From the NCBI RefSeq assembly GCF_026151205.1, contig NC_087084.1, positions 312,001-376,000 on the forward strand: a stretch of 64,000 nucleotides of DNA, read 5' to 3'. Positions 1-12,850 of the stretch are shown piece by piece. This stretch comes from Bolinopsis microptera. Taxonomy: Eukaryota; Ctenophora; Tentaculata; Lobata; Bolinopsidae. The position numbers and the translations under genes were made by a program. The notes below the pieces were generated by a model. The model was given only the letters and a program-made list of their open reading frames with translations. It was not told the DNA's origin and ran no database searches. Numbering within the stretch: position 1 is the first letter of the stretch; every line of letters starts with the position of its first letter.

Positions 1-133
1 TCCATTTCATATTTTCCATAGTCCATACTGATCTCATATAGCTAGAATTAAGAGTAAAATGTCAAATTTGTTGGTCCTAGCACTAACCCGGAAGGGTTTA
101 TAACACATAACACCGGCACGCTTAAGTTATATT

Positions 134-233
134 AAAATAACCCCTCGTGCTAAAGCACGTCGGGGTTATTTTCATAATAATCCCTCGTGCTTCGCACTCG
201 AAATTATTATAAATGTTTCCCGCGCGTCGCGGG
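134..233. other. Three consecutive foldback hairpins
   Basis: Three perfect or near-perfect stems follow each other. Positions 134-144 pair with 162-172, with an inner CGTGC/GCACG stem at 146-150 and 155-159. Positions 174-181 pair with 203-210, with inner GTGC/GCAC. CCCGCG at 219-224 pairs with CGCGGG at 228-233. The shared CCCTCGTGC motif in the first two suggests a duplicated foldback unit, perhaps the end of a small transposable element. No gene is visible here. Confidence 0.6.
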
Positions 234-363
234 AGAAATTGAAATATAATCCCTGCGCATGCCGGAGTTATGTGTGTTATAAAAGCATGAAAACAAATAT
301 AGAAGAGGAGAACATCACGTGTTGTTGTCACGTGGAAGAGATATTACTAAATATACCATGTTT

Positions 364-470
364 CCAGGTTACCAGGTTACCAGGTTACCATGTTTCCATG
401 TTACCAGGTTACCAGGTTACCATGTAACTAGTGTTACCATGTAACTAGTGTTACCATGTAACTAGTGTGT
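364..470. repeat. CCAGGTTA / CCATGTAACTAGTGTTA short tandem repeats
   Basis: A run of an 8-nt CAGGTTAC-type unit passes into three copies of a 17-nt unit containing CCATGTAACTAGTG. The same CAGGTTAC unit recurs near 6.84-6.96, 7.17-7.27, 9.0-9.2, 36.4-37.0 and 38.4-38.5 kb. Confidence 0.8.
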
Positions 471-907
471 ACTAAAATGAACTAATACTAAGTCACTAGT
501 ATAAACTATACAGAAACTTTACAGAAACTTTTACAAACAGCTATTTTAGAACTGTCGACAGTAAACGTAAACAGCTTGCTCCTTCATAAAATAAACAGTT
601 AATCGAATCACTGCTCGGACGAGTAAATTGAATTTTGGTAGAGCTGAAGGAAACTACCAGAACGAAACTGTTAGGCATACGCCACTATATACCGTATAAG
701 TGTAAACTACTACTACTACTACTATATAAGCCACTATATACCGCACTTTTAGTGTAAAAGTGTAAAATTAATAACAACACTGCCAAACCAGATTAAGTTT
801 TACCCATGGCTTTATTCTAGCAAATGATGCCTTTTTATAAGTTTATATAGTTGTAAAATAGATCTCAGATTTGATTACAAAACATCAAGATAATAATAAA
901 TGAAACA
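471..907. other. AT-rich spacer, no gene seen
   Basis: AT-rich unique sequence with a short (TAC)n run near 710 and two copies of CCACTATATACCG near 680 and 733. No supported ORF or RNA gene. Confidence 0.5.
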
Positions 908-1135
908 AAAATGAATGCACGCAGCACATGTCTGAACGCTGAATGCACGCAGCACATGTCTGAACGCTGAATGCACGCAGCACATGTCTGAACACTGAAT
1001 GCACGCAGCACATGTCTGAACACTGAATGCACGCAGCACATGTCTGAACACTGAATGCACGCAGCACATGTCTGAACACTGAATGCACGCAGCACATGTC
1101 TGAACGCTGAATGCACGCAGCACATGTCTGTATGC
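908..1135. repeat. 28-nt minisatellite, about 8 copies
   Basis: Tandem unit of 28 nt with core GCACGCAGCACATGTCTGAA, nearly identical between copies. All three minus-strand frames read through it because 28 is not a multiple of three. These overlapping ORFs are products of the repeat, not genes. Confidence 0.9.
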
Positions 1136-1380
1136 TGAGTAGACTCTCCAGTCTGCACTATAAAAGGTACTATACAGGAAGAGGTATACTACTTTAATAC
1201 AGGGAGTTCTCATTCTGACAACCCAACAAACTTACAACATTAATCTTCTATTCTTAACAGGGTTACTGGATTAATTTATATGTTCGTGAACAATTACCTA
1301 ACAATTACTCTGGACACAAGGAACATTAACTAGAACATTAACTAGACCATTACTATATACTATATACCATTACCTCCTTA

Positions 1381-2845
1381 CTGAGGGGGGGGGGGGGGGG
1401 GGGGGGGGTGCAGCCTCTTAAATTCATAGGAAAATAAATACAGCAATTGACGAGGACAAGGGGGGGGGGGGGGGGGGGGGTTGGCAGCCTCTTAAATTCA
1501 TAGGAAATAAATACAGCAAATGACGAGGACAAGGGGGGGGGGGGGGGGGGATGGGGGGGGTACAGCCTCTAAAATTCATAGGAAAATAAATACAGCAAAT
1601 GACGAGGACAAGGGGGGGGGGGGGAGGGGGGGGGGTGCTGCCTCTAAAATTCATAGGAAAATAAATACAGCAAATGACGAGGACAAGGGGGGGGGGGGGG
1701 GGATGGGGGGGGGGTACAGCCTCTAAAATTCATAGGAAAATAAATACAGCAAATGACGAGGACAAGGGGGGGGGGGGGATGGGGGGGGTGCTGCCTCTAA
1801 AATACATAGGAAAATAAATACAGCAAATGACGAGGACAAGGGGGGGGGGGGAATGGGGGGGTGCAGCCTCTAAAATACATAGGAAGATAAATACAGCAAT
1901 TGACGAGGACAAGGGGGGGGGGGTGCAGCCTCTTAAATACATAGGAAAATAAATACAGCAAATGACGAGGACAAGGGGGGGGGGGGGGAATGGGGGGGTG
2001 CAGCCTCTAAAATACATAGGAAGATAAATACAGCATTGACGAGGGACAAGGGGGGGGGGGGGGGGGTGCAGCCCTCTTAAATTCATAGGAAAAATAAATA
2101 CAGCAAATGACGAGGACAAGGGGGGGGGGGGGGGATGGGGGGGGGTGCTGCCCTCTAAAATTCATAGGAAAATAAATACAGCAAATGACGAGGACAAGGG
2201 GGGGGGGGGGGGGGGTGCAGCCTCTAAAATTCATAGGAAAATAAATACAGCAATTGACGAGGACATGGGGGGGGGGGGGGGGTGCAGCCTCTTAAATTCA
2301 TAGGAAAATAAATACAGCATAATGACGAGGACAAGGGGGGGGGATGGGGGGGGGTACAGCTCTAAAATTCATAGGAAAATAAATACAGCAAATGACGAGG
2401 ACAAGGGGGGGGGGGGGGGGGGGATCGGGGGGGTGCTGCCTCTAAAATTCATAGGAAAATAAATACAGCAAATGACGAGGACAAGGGGGGGGGATGGGGG
2501 GGGGGGGTACAGCCTCTAAAATTCATAGGAAAATAAATACAGCCCAAATGACGAGGACAAGGGGGGGGGGGGGGATGGGGGGGTGTCTGCCTCTAAAATA
2601 CATAGGAAATAAATACAGCAAATGACGAGGACAAGGGGGGGGGGGGAATGGGGGGGTGCAGCTCTAAAATACATAGGAAAATAAATACAGCAAATGCACG
2701 CAGCACATGCAGCTGGACAAGGGGGGGGGGGGGGAATGGGGGGTGCAGCCTCTAAATACATAGGAAAATAAATACAGCAAATGACGAGGACAAGAGGGCG
2801 GGGGTAGGGGGGGGGGGGGTGCAGCCACTAAAATTCATAGGAAAC
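1381..2845. repeat. Poly-G-bearing minisatellite, unit about 55-75 nt, about 22 copies
   Basis: Each unit has a conserved part (CATAGGAAAATAAATACAGC, then AAATGACGAGGACAAGG) followed by one or two uninterrupted G runs of 7 to about 28 nt and TGCAGCCTCT. G-run length is the main variable. Short ORFs on both strands are repeat artefacts. A single corrupted copy recurs at about 5776-5850. Confidence 0.9.
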
Positions 2846-2959
2846 TCAAATATTTATTTGAAAATCAAAAGTTTACTTGAAAATATCGATCAAATAAAGC
2901 GCAAGGGGTCGCGACAATAATCAATATCCTGAAGAAATTGTAAAGCACTGTTCAGTGAG

Positions 2960-3500
2960 CCTGTCTAAGCCTCTTGGCCATCCTTTTTGAAGCCTCTTAT
3001 AAACAGGATGTACTCCAGCAGATTGAAAAATGGCAAACGTTGTTCCAGTTCATAAAAAAAGGCTCTAAAATTGAAGTTAACAACTATACGCCTATTTCTT
3101 CTGACAAGTTTTATTATGAAAATTTACGAAAAAGTAATCCGGGATGAAATTGCTTAATCGATGTGAACATCTTATCAATCACGTCAACATGGGTTAGTGA
3201 GTAGGAAATCATGTACAACTCAGCTAGTAAATTTCTGTGACAGCTTAGCCCTATCTCTCAATGACAATGTTCGCACTGACATAATTTATTTTGATTTCCA
3301 AAAAGCTTTTGATTCTGTCAACCACGACATTTTTTCTGTTAAAAGTAAAAAGAACAAAAATAACATTGAGGCTCTTTTAACTGAGATTCTTCAAGTGTCC
3401 CTTGGGAAAAGTACCAAAGGGTTTTTATTGGAAATAAAATGTCTACTCCCCTGTCAGGAAAGATCAGGTGCCCAAAAAGGGGTTTCCCAATTTTAAGCCC
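2960..3500 (+). mobile_element. Degraded non-LTR (LINE) reverse transcriptase fragment
   Basis: Broken frames carry the signature order of the N-terminal part of a non-LTR retrotransposon RT domain: KMANVVPVHKK, then a frameshift in the A-run, GSKIEVNNYTPIS (family form NNYRPIS), then TQLVNFCDSLALSLNDN and IIYFDFQKAFDSVNHD. The last is RT motif A with the catalytic Asp context. Frameshifts and the absence of the YADD block show a dead 5'-truncated and 3'-lost copy. The clade cannot be set from this fragment. Confidence 0.8.
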
Positions 3501-4870
3501 TTTTTACCTATTTTTTTAATGCATTACAGTGATTCGTCCCCAAAAAAAAATTTTTAAACCCATGTTTTGCTGTTTGATAAAAAAATATTTCTCACCTTTC
3601 GCAGTCAAATTTTGAAGGGGCCCCCCCCCGGGGCGTTACAAATTGAATCCCCGGGAAAATTTTTTGATATTGGTTTTTTATATATTTTTTGATAAGATGC
3701 AAGGGTTTTAAAAGTTTTTAAAAAAAAACTTGAATCACAAGGGGGGCTCCAAAGGGTTTACAGGAAAAAAAGTGAAAAAAAGCAATTTTTCAGTGAAATT
3801 TTTGCAAATTTTTTGTTCCCAATTTTTGGGCCCCTGTCCCCCCCTGTTGAAAATTTTCAACTTTAAACTGTCTAATTCCAATTTATTCCTATAGGAAGCT
3901 GAAAATGGCTTCCCCAATCCCAAAGGGTGGCCCCAAAAAAACCCGAGAATTTTAAATCAAAACTTTTTTTTTATTTTATAAAATTAAATTTTTCAAAAGC
4001 ACCCAATTCAAAAAAAAAAAAGGGAATATCTTTATGAAAGGGCAAAAAAGGGAAAATTTTTTTGGGGAAAAAACAAAATGCTTTTTAACAGTTATTAACT
4101 TCAATGTGCCCTCAAATTTTGAATAAACTTACTTTTTTTAAAGGTGGAATTTTAAAAAGGAAATTTAAATTAAATTAAACTGGATTAAATTGAAATACCA
4201 AGGAGAAAAAACCTAACGGATTTGTTTTGGTATAATCAATTCATTTAAATTGGTGTAAAAATTTATTTGAAAAGGGGGTTTCTTTGTCAAAAATTTAAAT
4301 TTTAAAAAAGTTTAACTTGAGGGCGTCTTTAAGTGGTAATGATGGGTGTTAAATTATTTTTTTTATATATAAACTGGGAAGGGTTAAATTTATTATCTTT
4401 AAAATTGGGGGTTTTTTGTGGTTGTATCTTGTTTTAAGACTGGCCCAAAACGTGTATCCCTGAATAATACGTTTATATCCGACAATCTGTCGTAAAAAAA
4501 GGGGTTTAGAAAAAAAACTTCCCGATGTTTTTGAAAATTGAAACTTTTTTTTGCAGCCCATTTCGTCAACGTCTGGCCCCCCCTTCAAAGTTTTTAGATT
4601 TTTTAAATCAAATTTAAATATTTGGGTTTTTTGGGGACCTGAAAATTTGGGGATTTTGGGTTTTTTTTTTCCGAAATTTTTTTATAAAAAGTGCTGGGCG
4701 TTTTTTATGCAAATATCTTAAAAAAACTCCCAATTTTTATTTCTTGGGGTCCAGTATATTTGGGCATCAAATTAGAATGTTTTGAACTGAAAAAAACCTG
4801 CTGAACGACTTTCCCTGAGCCCCTTTAAAGCCTAAAAAACAATAAAGGGGGGTTTTTGGTTGGGGGGCAT
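3500..4870. other. Low-complexity, probably poorly resolved sequence without a gene
   Basis: Sequence dominated by A, T, G and C runs, with no convincing ORF or repeat consensus. It has the same homopolymer-smeared texture as the corrupted arrays further right, so base-level reading is unreliable. Confidence 0.5.
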
Positions 4871-4879
4871 AAAGGGGTT

Positions 4880-5520
4880 TGGTCTTTCTTGCCCCGCACT
4901 GTGCCGCATTAAAGGCACTGTGCCCGCATTTTGGCACGTGCCCGCCTGTGCCAGCATTTGGCATGTGCCAGCCCCTGTGGGCCGATTATGGCCCCTTTTT
5001 TGGGCCCGCACTGTGCCAGCATTATGGCACTGTCCCCGACTGTGCCCGCATTTTTGGCACTGGGGCCAGGGCCCCGTGCCAGCCCTTATGGCCCGGGCCC
5101 GCACTGTGCCCGCTTTTTTGGGACTGTCCCCGCACTGTGCCGCATTTTGGCACTGTCCCCGCATGTTTCCAGCTTTAAAGGGACTGTGGCCCGCACTGTG
5201 CCAGCATTTTTGGCACTGTGCCCGACTGTGCCAGCATTAGGGACTGTCCCGCACTGTGCCGCATTATGGCCAAAAAGGGCCCCGCACTGTGCCGCAAATT
5301 TTTGGGAAAGGGCCCGCACTGTGCCGCTTATGGCAGTTCCCCGGGACTGTGGGCCCGCATTATGGCACTTCCCAGACTGGGGCCAAGATTTTGGGACTGT
5401 GCCAGCACTGTGCCCGAAATTTTGGCACTGTGCCAGCAAATGGGCCAGCCCCTTATGGCACTGTGCCAGCCCCTGTGGGCCCGCTTATGGCACTGTCCCC
5501 GCACTGTGCCAGGGATTATG
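4880..5520. repeat. GC-rich 19-nt tandem array
   Basis: About 30 or more imperfect copies of a unit near GCCAGCATTATGGCACTGT. Copies differ mainly by expansion of C, T or A runs. All six frames stay open for long stretches, so the Cys/Pro-rich ORFs here are shadows of the repeat. Confidence 0.85.
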
Positions 5521-5524
5521 GTAC

Positions 5525-8500
5525 ATTGTTATCATATTTTATTTTTAGGGGGTAAATTTATTGGGCCAAAGGAATAAACCCAGCAAGCCTTTGGTTTAGA
5601 TCGCTTAAATTATAGTGCATATAGGGCCCCATGTGATTTATTTACTGGCAACTGGCCGGGTTTTTGGTGTCAAAGGGATGTAAGGTCATTGGCGAATTTT
5701 TTTTTGAAATTTAAAAAAAAAAAAGAAAGTTTTTTGTGTAAAAAATTTGGGGAAGTTTATTTTATAAAAAAAAGGGGGGGGGGGGGGGTTTAGCCCCTTA
5801 AATTTTTAGGGGGAAAAAAATACAGCAAAAAGACGAGGAAAAGGGGGGCAAAGGGTTTTTAAATCGTATTTGGAGGGAATACGTATTGGGGAAAAGGGGG
5901 TTTCGTTTTTTAATCCTCAAAATTGAAGTATTACGAGTATTGTTTATTCAAAAAAATTTAAAAATTCAAAAAATGTTTTTAGGGGACTGACTTTAGAAAA
6001 TTGGGTTTTAAAAATTTGATAATTTTCGAGTTTGTTTTAGGGGAAAAGAAATCATTTTAAAAAAAGTATTAATATGTAAATTTATAAATTTTGCAAAAAA
6101 AGTTAGCTTTTATCCCGAAATTTAAAAATTTAAGTACATGTATTAAATGCAAACCCCCTTTTAAAGCCCTGATCAATGATGAGGGTGGCGCCCCAGCTGT
6201 AATGTTTAATTTTGACAAATCAGCGTATTACGGCGTTTTGGCGTATTCGTGGGGGTATTTAACAATCCCAAAAAATTACCGGGATTCCGGCGGATTTTCG
6301 CGTATTCTTTATTAGAATCGGGGAAAACGTTGTATTTTTTTCACGAAAAATTTTACGTATTTAAAAACCCGGGAAGGGTGGGGGGGGAGCCTCTAATTTT
6401 TAAAAACTTCAAATCTATTACAAATTTTTGAGAAAAAATTTTGTAATGTAACGCGATGGGAAATTCTTTAAGCGGGAAAATTTCCCGTCCAAAACCCCGG
6501 GAAAAATGGCATAAAAAGGTTTTGGGTTTTAAATTGTTGCATGAAAAAAAACACTAAGGGAAAAAAAATACAGCATTTTTATGTTTTTTTATTTATCCCG
6601 AGATTTAAAAAAAATGGGGCCTCTGGGCATTGCAATTAAAAATTTTACGAAAAAAAGGATAAATTTTTTTTGCTTAAAATGCCTATAACTTCTAAAAATA
6701 TCGTTTTTTTTTGAAAAAAAATTTTTTTAAACCGCCCGGGGGGGAAAAAGAATTTTCTGTTAAAATTTTAAAACAATTTTTTAAAAAGCTTTCGCGGAAA
6801 AAAAAAGGGGGGGAATTTCGAAAACAATTAAAATTCCAGGTTCCCCGGTTTCCCCAAATTTTCCAAGTTACTAAATTACCAGGTTGCCAGGTTACCCAAA
6901 TTATAAGTTACCAAAGGGTTTTCGGTTAAGGTTACCCGGTTGCCAGGTTTCCCGGTTACTATATTTTAGGACCCCTAACTAAACAACACATCACTACACA
7001 GGATAATATTTTTGCGACACTATTTGGGGAAAAAAGGGGGTTTTCAAAAACACGAGTTTACAGGGGATTTCTAATTTTAAACTTTTTACAATAAAAGAAT
7101 GGTGGGAAAATTAAAAGCCCCCCCTAATTGGGAATTTGCCCGTGTTCTCTTAACAAAACAACACTGAAAATTTACAGGGTTATCAGGTTACCCGGTTTCC
7201 CCGGTTAAAGGTTTTCCCCGGTTACCCGGTTACCAAAGGTTTCCAGGTTTTCCAGGTTACCAGGGGAAATTTAAAAGGTTCCGTTTCATTCATGAGTTTT
7301 ATTACTGAGTTAAATTTATGAAAAAAACCCAATCGGGGCGATAAAAAAAATGGTTTTGTGATTTCGTTTTCCAATACAAAAAATTTAAATTTAAAGTCAC
7401 GGCCCTGGCACGCGATAAGACTTAAGAATGTGGAAAATTTTTAAATTTGGGGACAATCAAATTTTTTCCCTTTAAAATATCATCGGTTATTTTTCAAAAT
7501 TTGATCAGCCGCAAAAATTTTTAAAAATGAAACTGCGAAAAAGTTACTATTTGGGAATAACCCCAATTTTAATTAAAACAACCCGACTGTAAATACTTGT
7601 TCTTGGTTTTTTATTACTTCAGAAAGTTCAAAAATATAAGCAAATTTGTCTGGATCCCTCAATTTTTGAAAAGTTCGTTAAAAAATTCGGTTGCAAATCA
7701 AAAGGAATGAGGCTTTTGTAACCTGGGGAAACTGGGGAACCTGGGTCCAGGGGAACCAGGTAAAACCCGGAACCCCGATAACCTGGTAACCCGGGTTTTA
7801 AAATGGTCTAGGGGCTTTTAAAAAACATTTATAACGTGGCCCCGAAAAGCCCTTATAAGGGTCTGTACAAACCCCCGAGGGCCCCTTTCCCCCGGGGCCC
7901 AAAATTTCCGTTTTCGAATTTAAGGGGTCATGGTAGAGTTTTAATACCTGGTTTGAGTTGGGTCCCGGTTTTTTCCCCGTGCCCAATGGGGGCAAAGGTT
8001 TTGGGGTCCAAAGGGGGCGAAGCCCCGGGAAAAACTTTGACTTTTTGAGTTTTAAAAACATGAATTTTTTTTGGGAATTGAAAAACATTTTGGGATTTTA
8101 GTCCGTTTGGGTTTTTTGTTAATTACACTTCCCCCCAAAGATCTTTATTATAATTTTTCTACAGGTCCTATAGTTTCAGGGTTAGGATCAGGGCAAAAAA
8201 AAATATATTAAAACAGTAGCCCCTTTTTAAGGGTTTTTAAATATTAAGGGGTTGGGTATTTCAAAATTTAAAAGTTTAAAAAAAAAAGCAGGTTTAATTA
8301 AAAAGGGAATTTTTATCCTTAAAAAAAATGCAGAAATTTAAACCCCTGCGATACACACTAGAGACCACCTAGGCCTAACACTCCCCGTACTACCATTCAT
8401 AAAAATTACACAAAATTACATAACCCTTACATACACCCTTTAAATTACGCAGTTTAGCTAAATTTTCCCGTTTCGGATTTAAGAAAAAGAGAACAAAAAC

Positions 8501-9640
8501 CCGGAAATTGTCCCGACTAATTGTTGGACTTGCCCTTTCTATAAGCAACTGTAGGGGGTTCACTGGCTTCCTGTTTCACTCGGCTTTCCTGCTTATATTA
8601 GTACGCAGTGTAGCTGGCGGTGGTTTTTTATACGGTTTAAAAAAGTAATCTTAATTAGACGTTATATTTTGTGCCCCTGCAAAAATTTAAATAAACCTGA
8701 GCTACCCAAATACTGGTAAAACCCTTTGGGGGTTTCCCGGTACTAAAGTAGTAGGTTACCCGGTTACAAATTCCCCTCCAAAAATTAAAAACCCGTTTTT
8801 CTAAAGAAAGAAAAAAAGTTTATTTTTAACGAGGAAAAATAAATAAAAAATTTACCCGGGGGTCATTTATTTGTAACACTGGTTGGGGAAAAGATTATTT
8901 AATAGGGTTTTGAGGGGAAAATACTCCCATTAGTGAAAAATTTTCCAAAAAATTAATTTAACGCTTGGGATAGCTAGTATAGTGTATAGTGTAATATATA
9001 ATTTTAGGTAGCTATATGGTTACTGGTTAAAGGTTACCTGTAGCCTGGTAGCCTGGTTACCTGGAAACCCGGTTACCTATAGGGCCCGGTAGCTGGTTAC
9101 CTGGCAGCCCGGTTACCCGGTTTCTTTTTTTTCCTGGTTACCGGTTTTCCTGGTTACCTGGTAATTTGGTAGCCTGGTAACCCCTTTAGAGTAGGCGCTA
9201 AAAAGCTTGTAACGCGGACGATAAAGGGAAAAGCGAAGTGAACAGCACCCCACGTCAAGTTTGCACTATATAGTGCTTTTAAAAGTGTATTTTGGCTATA
9301 CCTTGTAGTGCTATCCTTGTCGCCCGATGGGGGTTTTAAGGGAAAAAGTAAAAGCCTAAATTTTCCCCCCACACATTGTCAATGTTGCCTGGTTAAAGTG
9401 CAGAATTTAATCCCCAAAATTTAGGGTAGTGTGCCCTTGGGAAACAATTTCCACTGTGGGGAATATACTGTAATTTATCGTCCAGCTAAATAAAGCTTTT
9501 ATAACTACCTTTTTAATAGTATGTTAAAAGGGCCTATGGGCAAAGGTGTTTCAGTTTTAGGTAGCTAGGTTACCGGTAACTTGGGGTTTCCAGGGGAACT
9601 TGGGTTTCCAGGTAACTGGGGTTTCTAGGTTTTTCCCTGT
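5525..9640. other. Homopolymer-smeared spacer with remnants of known repeats
   Basis: No gene is supported. Recognisable pieces are one corrupted unit of the 1.4-2.8 kb poly-G repeat (about 5776-5850) and several runs of the CAGGTTAC unit (6836-6960, 7170-7265, 7715-7800, 9010-9190). Comparison of the corrupted poly-G unit with clean copies shows bases changed to the neighbouring base. Confidence 0.55.
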
Positions 9641-9649
9641 AAAAAATTT

Positions 9650-10975
9650 TTGCTGGTACCCTCCAATAAAAGGGGCTTTGGGATCCCCTTAATTTAAAGG
9701 GTTTGGGGACCACTCTCAATAAAGGGGGGGGTACCTCTTAATTTAAAAGGTTTTGGTACCCCCTCAAAAAAAAGGGTCTGGTACCCTTTTTTAATTTAAG
9801 GGTCTGGTTTCCTTTAATAAAAAGGGCTGGTTTCCCCCCTGAATTTAAAAAGGGCTGGTACCCTCTCAATAAAAAGTCTGGGGACCCTCCAATAAAGGGT
9901 TTTGGACCCCCCTTAATAAAGGGGCCCGGTACCTCTTAAATAAAAAAAATTGGTACCATCTGAATAAGGATATGGTTTCCCTCACATTTTAAAAAACTGG
10001 TACCCTCCCAATAAAGGGTTTGGTATCCTCCCCCAAAAAAAAAGGGGTTTTATTTTTTCAAAAAAGGGGATGGTACACTTCAAAAAATGGTTGGGACCCT
10101 CCCCAATTAAAAGGGGCTGGTACCCTCTTATTTTGAGGGCAGGTTTCCCCCCTTAATTTAAAAGTCTGGTACCCCCTTAATAAAGGTTTGGTACCCCCAC
10201 AATAAAAAAATTGGTTTCCCATTTAAAAAAGGGTTGGGAACCCCCCAAAAAAGGGAAAATTTTTACATCTCAATAAAAGGGGTTTGGGCCCTCCCAATAA
10301 AGGGTCTGGTTCCCTTTAATAAAAAGTCTGGTACCATTTTGGAAATTAAAAAGGGTATGGTACCCCCACAAAAAAAGGGTTTGGTTTCCCTCCCCAAAAA
10401 AGGGTCTGGTACCCTTTAATTTTAAAAGTTTTGGTTTCCCTTGAATAAAGGATTTTGGGGACATTTAAATAAGGGTTGGTACCCTCCCAATAAAGGGTCT
10501 GGTTTTTTCTTTAAAAAAAGAGTCTGGTACCCCCTTATAAAGAGTTGGGGCCCCCTTAATAAAGGATATGGTACCCTCCAATAAAAAGTTGGTATCCCCC
10601 CAATTAAAGGGTTGGTAACCCCCCCAATTTAAAGGGTTTGGTTTCACTTCAATAAAGGGTCTGGTACCCCCTTTCCCAAAAAAGGTCTGGTACACTTCAA
10701 AAAAAAGGTCGGGTTTCCCTCCCAATAAAGGGGCTGGTACCCTTTTTTAATTTAAAAAGGGCTGGTAACCCCCCCAATAAAAAGGGGTTTGGTTTCCCCC
10801 TTAATAAAGGGTTTGGGGACCCTCCCAATAAAGGTTTTGGTATCCCCCCAACAAAGGGGGCTGTTTTCCTTTTAAAAAAAGGTTTTGGGACACTCTCGAT
10901 TTAAAATTTTGGTACCCCCCCAAAAAAAAAGGGCTGGTCCCTCTCAATAAAAGGGGCAGGTTTCCCTTTTCAACG
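9650..10975. repeat. Tandem array of about 23-nt GGTACCCTC/AATAAAGG units
   Basis: Roughly 55 degenerate copies of a unit near CTGGTACCCTCTCAATAAAG. Copies differ by homopolymer stretches, which resembles unpolished consensus more than ordinary mutation. Minus-strand ORFs rich in Gly, Phe and Pro here are repeat artefacts. Confidence 0.85.
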
Positions 10976-11089
10976 GCCTTTTTTTTTGTAATACCCCATT
11001 TTCCCCCATCGCTTGAATAAATTGCTAAATCAAATACCCCCTTTTCCCGGTTGGTAAAAAAAAACCACTTACCCCACATTTTCCCCTTC

Positions 11090-12850
11090 ACCCCAGCTGA
11101 AGGGAGTTAAAAGGGGGTTTCCCACCCCAGAGGAAATTAAAGTGGGTTTTCCCACAAACCCGAGGTAGTTAAAGGGGGGTTACCACACCCCCGAGGTAGG
11201 TAAAGTGGGTTACCCCACCCAGAAGTAGTTTAAAATGGGGGTTTTCCCCACCCCCGAGGGAGTTAAAGTTTGGGTTTTCCACACCCCCGAGGTTTGTTTT
11301 TAAAAAGGGGGTTTCCCCACCCCAGGGTAGTTAAAATGGGGTTTTCACACCCCCGGGAAATAGTTTTAAAATGGGTTACCCCAAAAAACCCGAGGTAGTT
11401 AAAAAGGGGGGGCCCCACCCAGAGGTAGTTAAAAAGGGGTTTAAACCCCCCCCAAAGGGGTTAAAATGGGTTACCACACCCCAAAAGGGAGCTAAAGGGG
11501 TTTCCCCACCCCAGAGGGGAGTTTTAAAATGGGTTTCACACCCCCCGGTAGTTAAAGTGGGTTATCCACCCCAGAAGTAGTTTTTAAAAAGGGTTACCAA
11601 AACCCCGAGGTAGTTAAAGGGGGTTTCCACCCCCAGAGGTAAATTAAAGTGGGGTTTCCAACCAAAGAGGGAGTTTTTAAAAAGGGTTACCAACCCCCGA
11701 AGTAGTTTTTTTAAAGTGGGTTACCACACCCCAAAGGGAGCTTAAAAATGGGTTACCCCCACCCCCGAAGTAGGTAAAGTGGGGGGTTTTCACACCCCAG
11801 AGGTTTGTTAAAAGGGGGTTTCCACCCCCAGAGGTAGTTAAAGTGGGGTTTCCCACCCCCCGAGGGGGTGAAAGTGGGGTTACCAACCCCGGGTAGTTTA
11901 AAGTGGGGTTTTCCCACCCCCGAAGGGGGTGGTTTTAAAATTTGGGGTTTCCACACCCCGAGGTATTTTAAAAGGGGTTTTCCCATCCCCGAGGGAGTTT
12001 AAAAAGGGGGGTTTTCACACCCCGAAATAGTTAAAATGGGTTACCCAAAAACCCGAAGTAAATTTAAAATGGGGGGTTTCCACACCCCCGAAATGGGTTT
12101 AAAATGGGTTATCACACCCAGAGGGAGTTAAAAATTTGGGGAACCCACCCCGAGGAGGGAAACTGATTAAAAATGGGTTAAACCCCAACCCCCAAAATAG
12201 GGTTTAAATGGGTTACCCCCACCCCAGAAGTAGTTAAAGTGGGTTACCACACCCCAGAGGTAGTTAAAGTGGGTTACCACACCCCAGAGGTAGCTAAAGT
12301 GGGTTACCACACCCCAAAAAGTAGTTAAAGTGGTTACCACACCCCAGAGGTAGTTAAAGTGGGTTACCACACCCCAGAGGTAGTTAAAGTGGGTTACCAC
12401 ACCCCAGAAGTAGTTAAAGTGGGTTACCACGCCCCAGAAGTAGGTAAAGTGGGTTATCACACCCCAGAGGTAGGTATAGTGGGTTACCACCACCCCAGAG
12501 GTAGGTTAAAGTGGGTTATCACCCCCAGAGGTAGTTAAAGTGGGTTACCACACCCAGAGGTAGGTAAAGTGGGTTACCACACCCCAGAGGTATTTAAAGT
12601 GGGTTACCACATCCAGAGGTAGTTAAAGTGGGTTATCACACCCAGAGGTAGTTTAAAATGGGTTACCACACCCCAGAGGTAGGTAAAGTGGGTTACCACC
12701 ACCCCAGAAGTAGTTAAAGTGGGTTACCACACCCAGAGGTAGTTAAAGTGGGTTACCACACCCCAGAGGTATTTAAAGTGGGTTACCACACCCCAGAGGT
12801 AGGTAAAGTTGGTTACCACACCCCAAAGGTAGTTAAAGTGGGTTACTTTT
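11090..12850. repeat. 30-nt minisatellite, about 58 copies
   Basis: Unit with core AAAGTGGGTTACCACACCCC followed by AGAGGTAGTT. Copies from about 12,200 to 12,850 are clean, while those from 11,090 to 12,170 carry many homopolymer distortions. Minus-strand reading gives a repeated WGVVTHFNYL peptide, a shadow of the 30-nt period. Confidence 0.92.
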
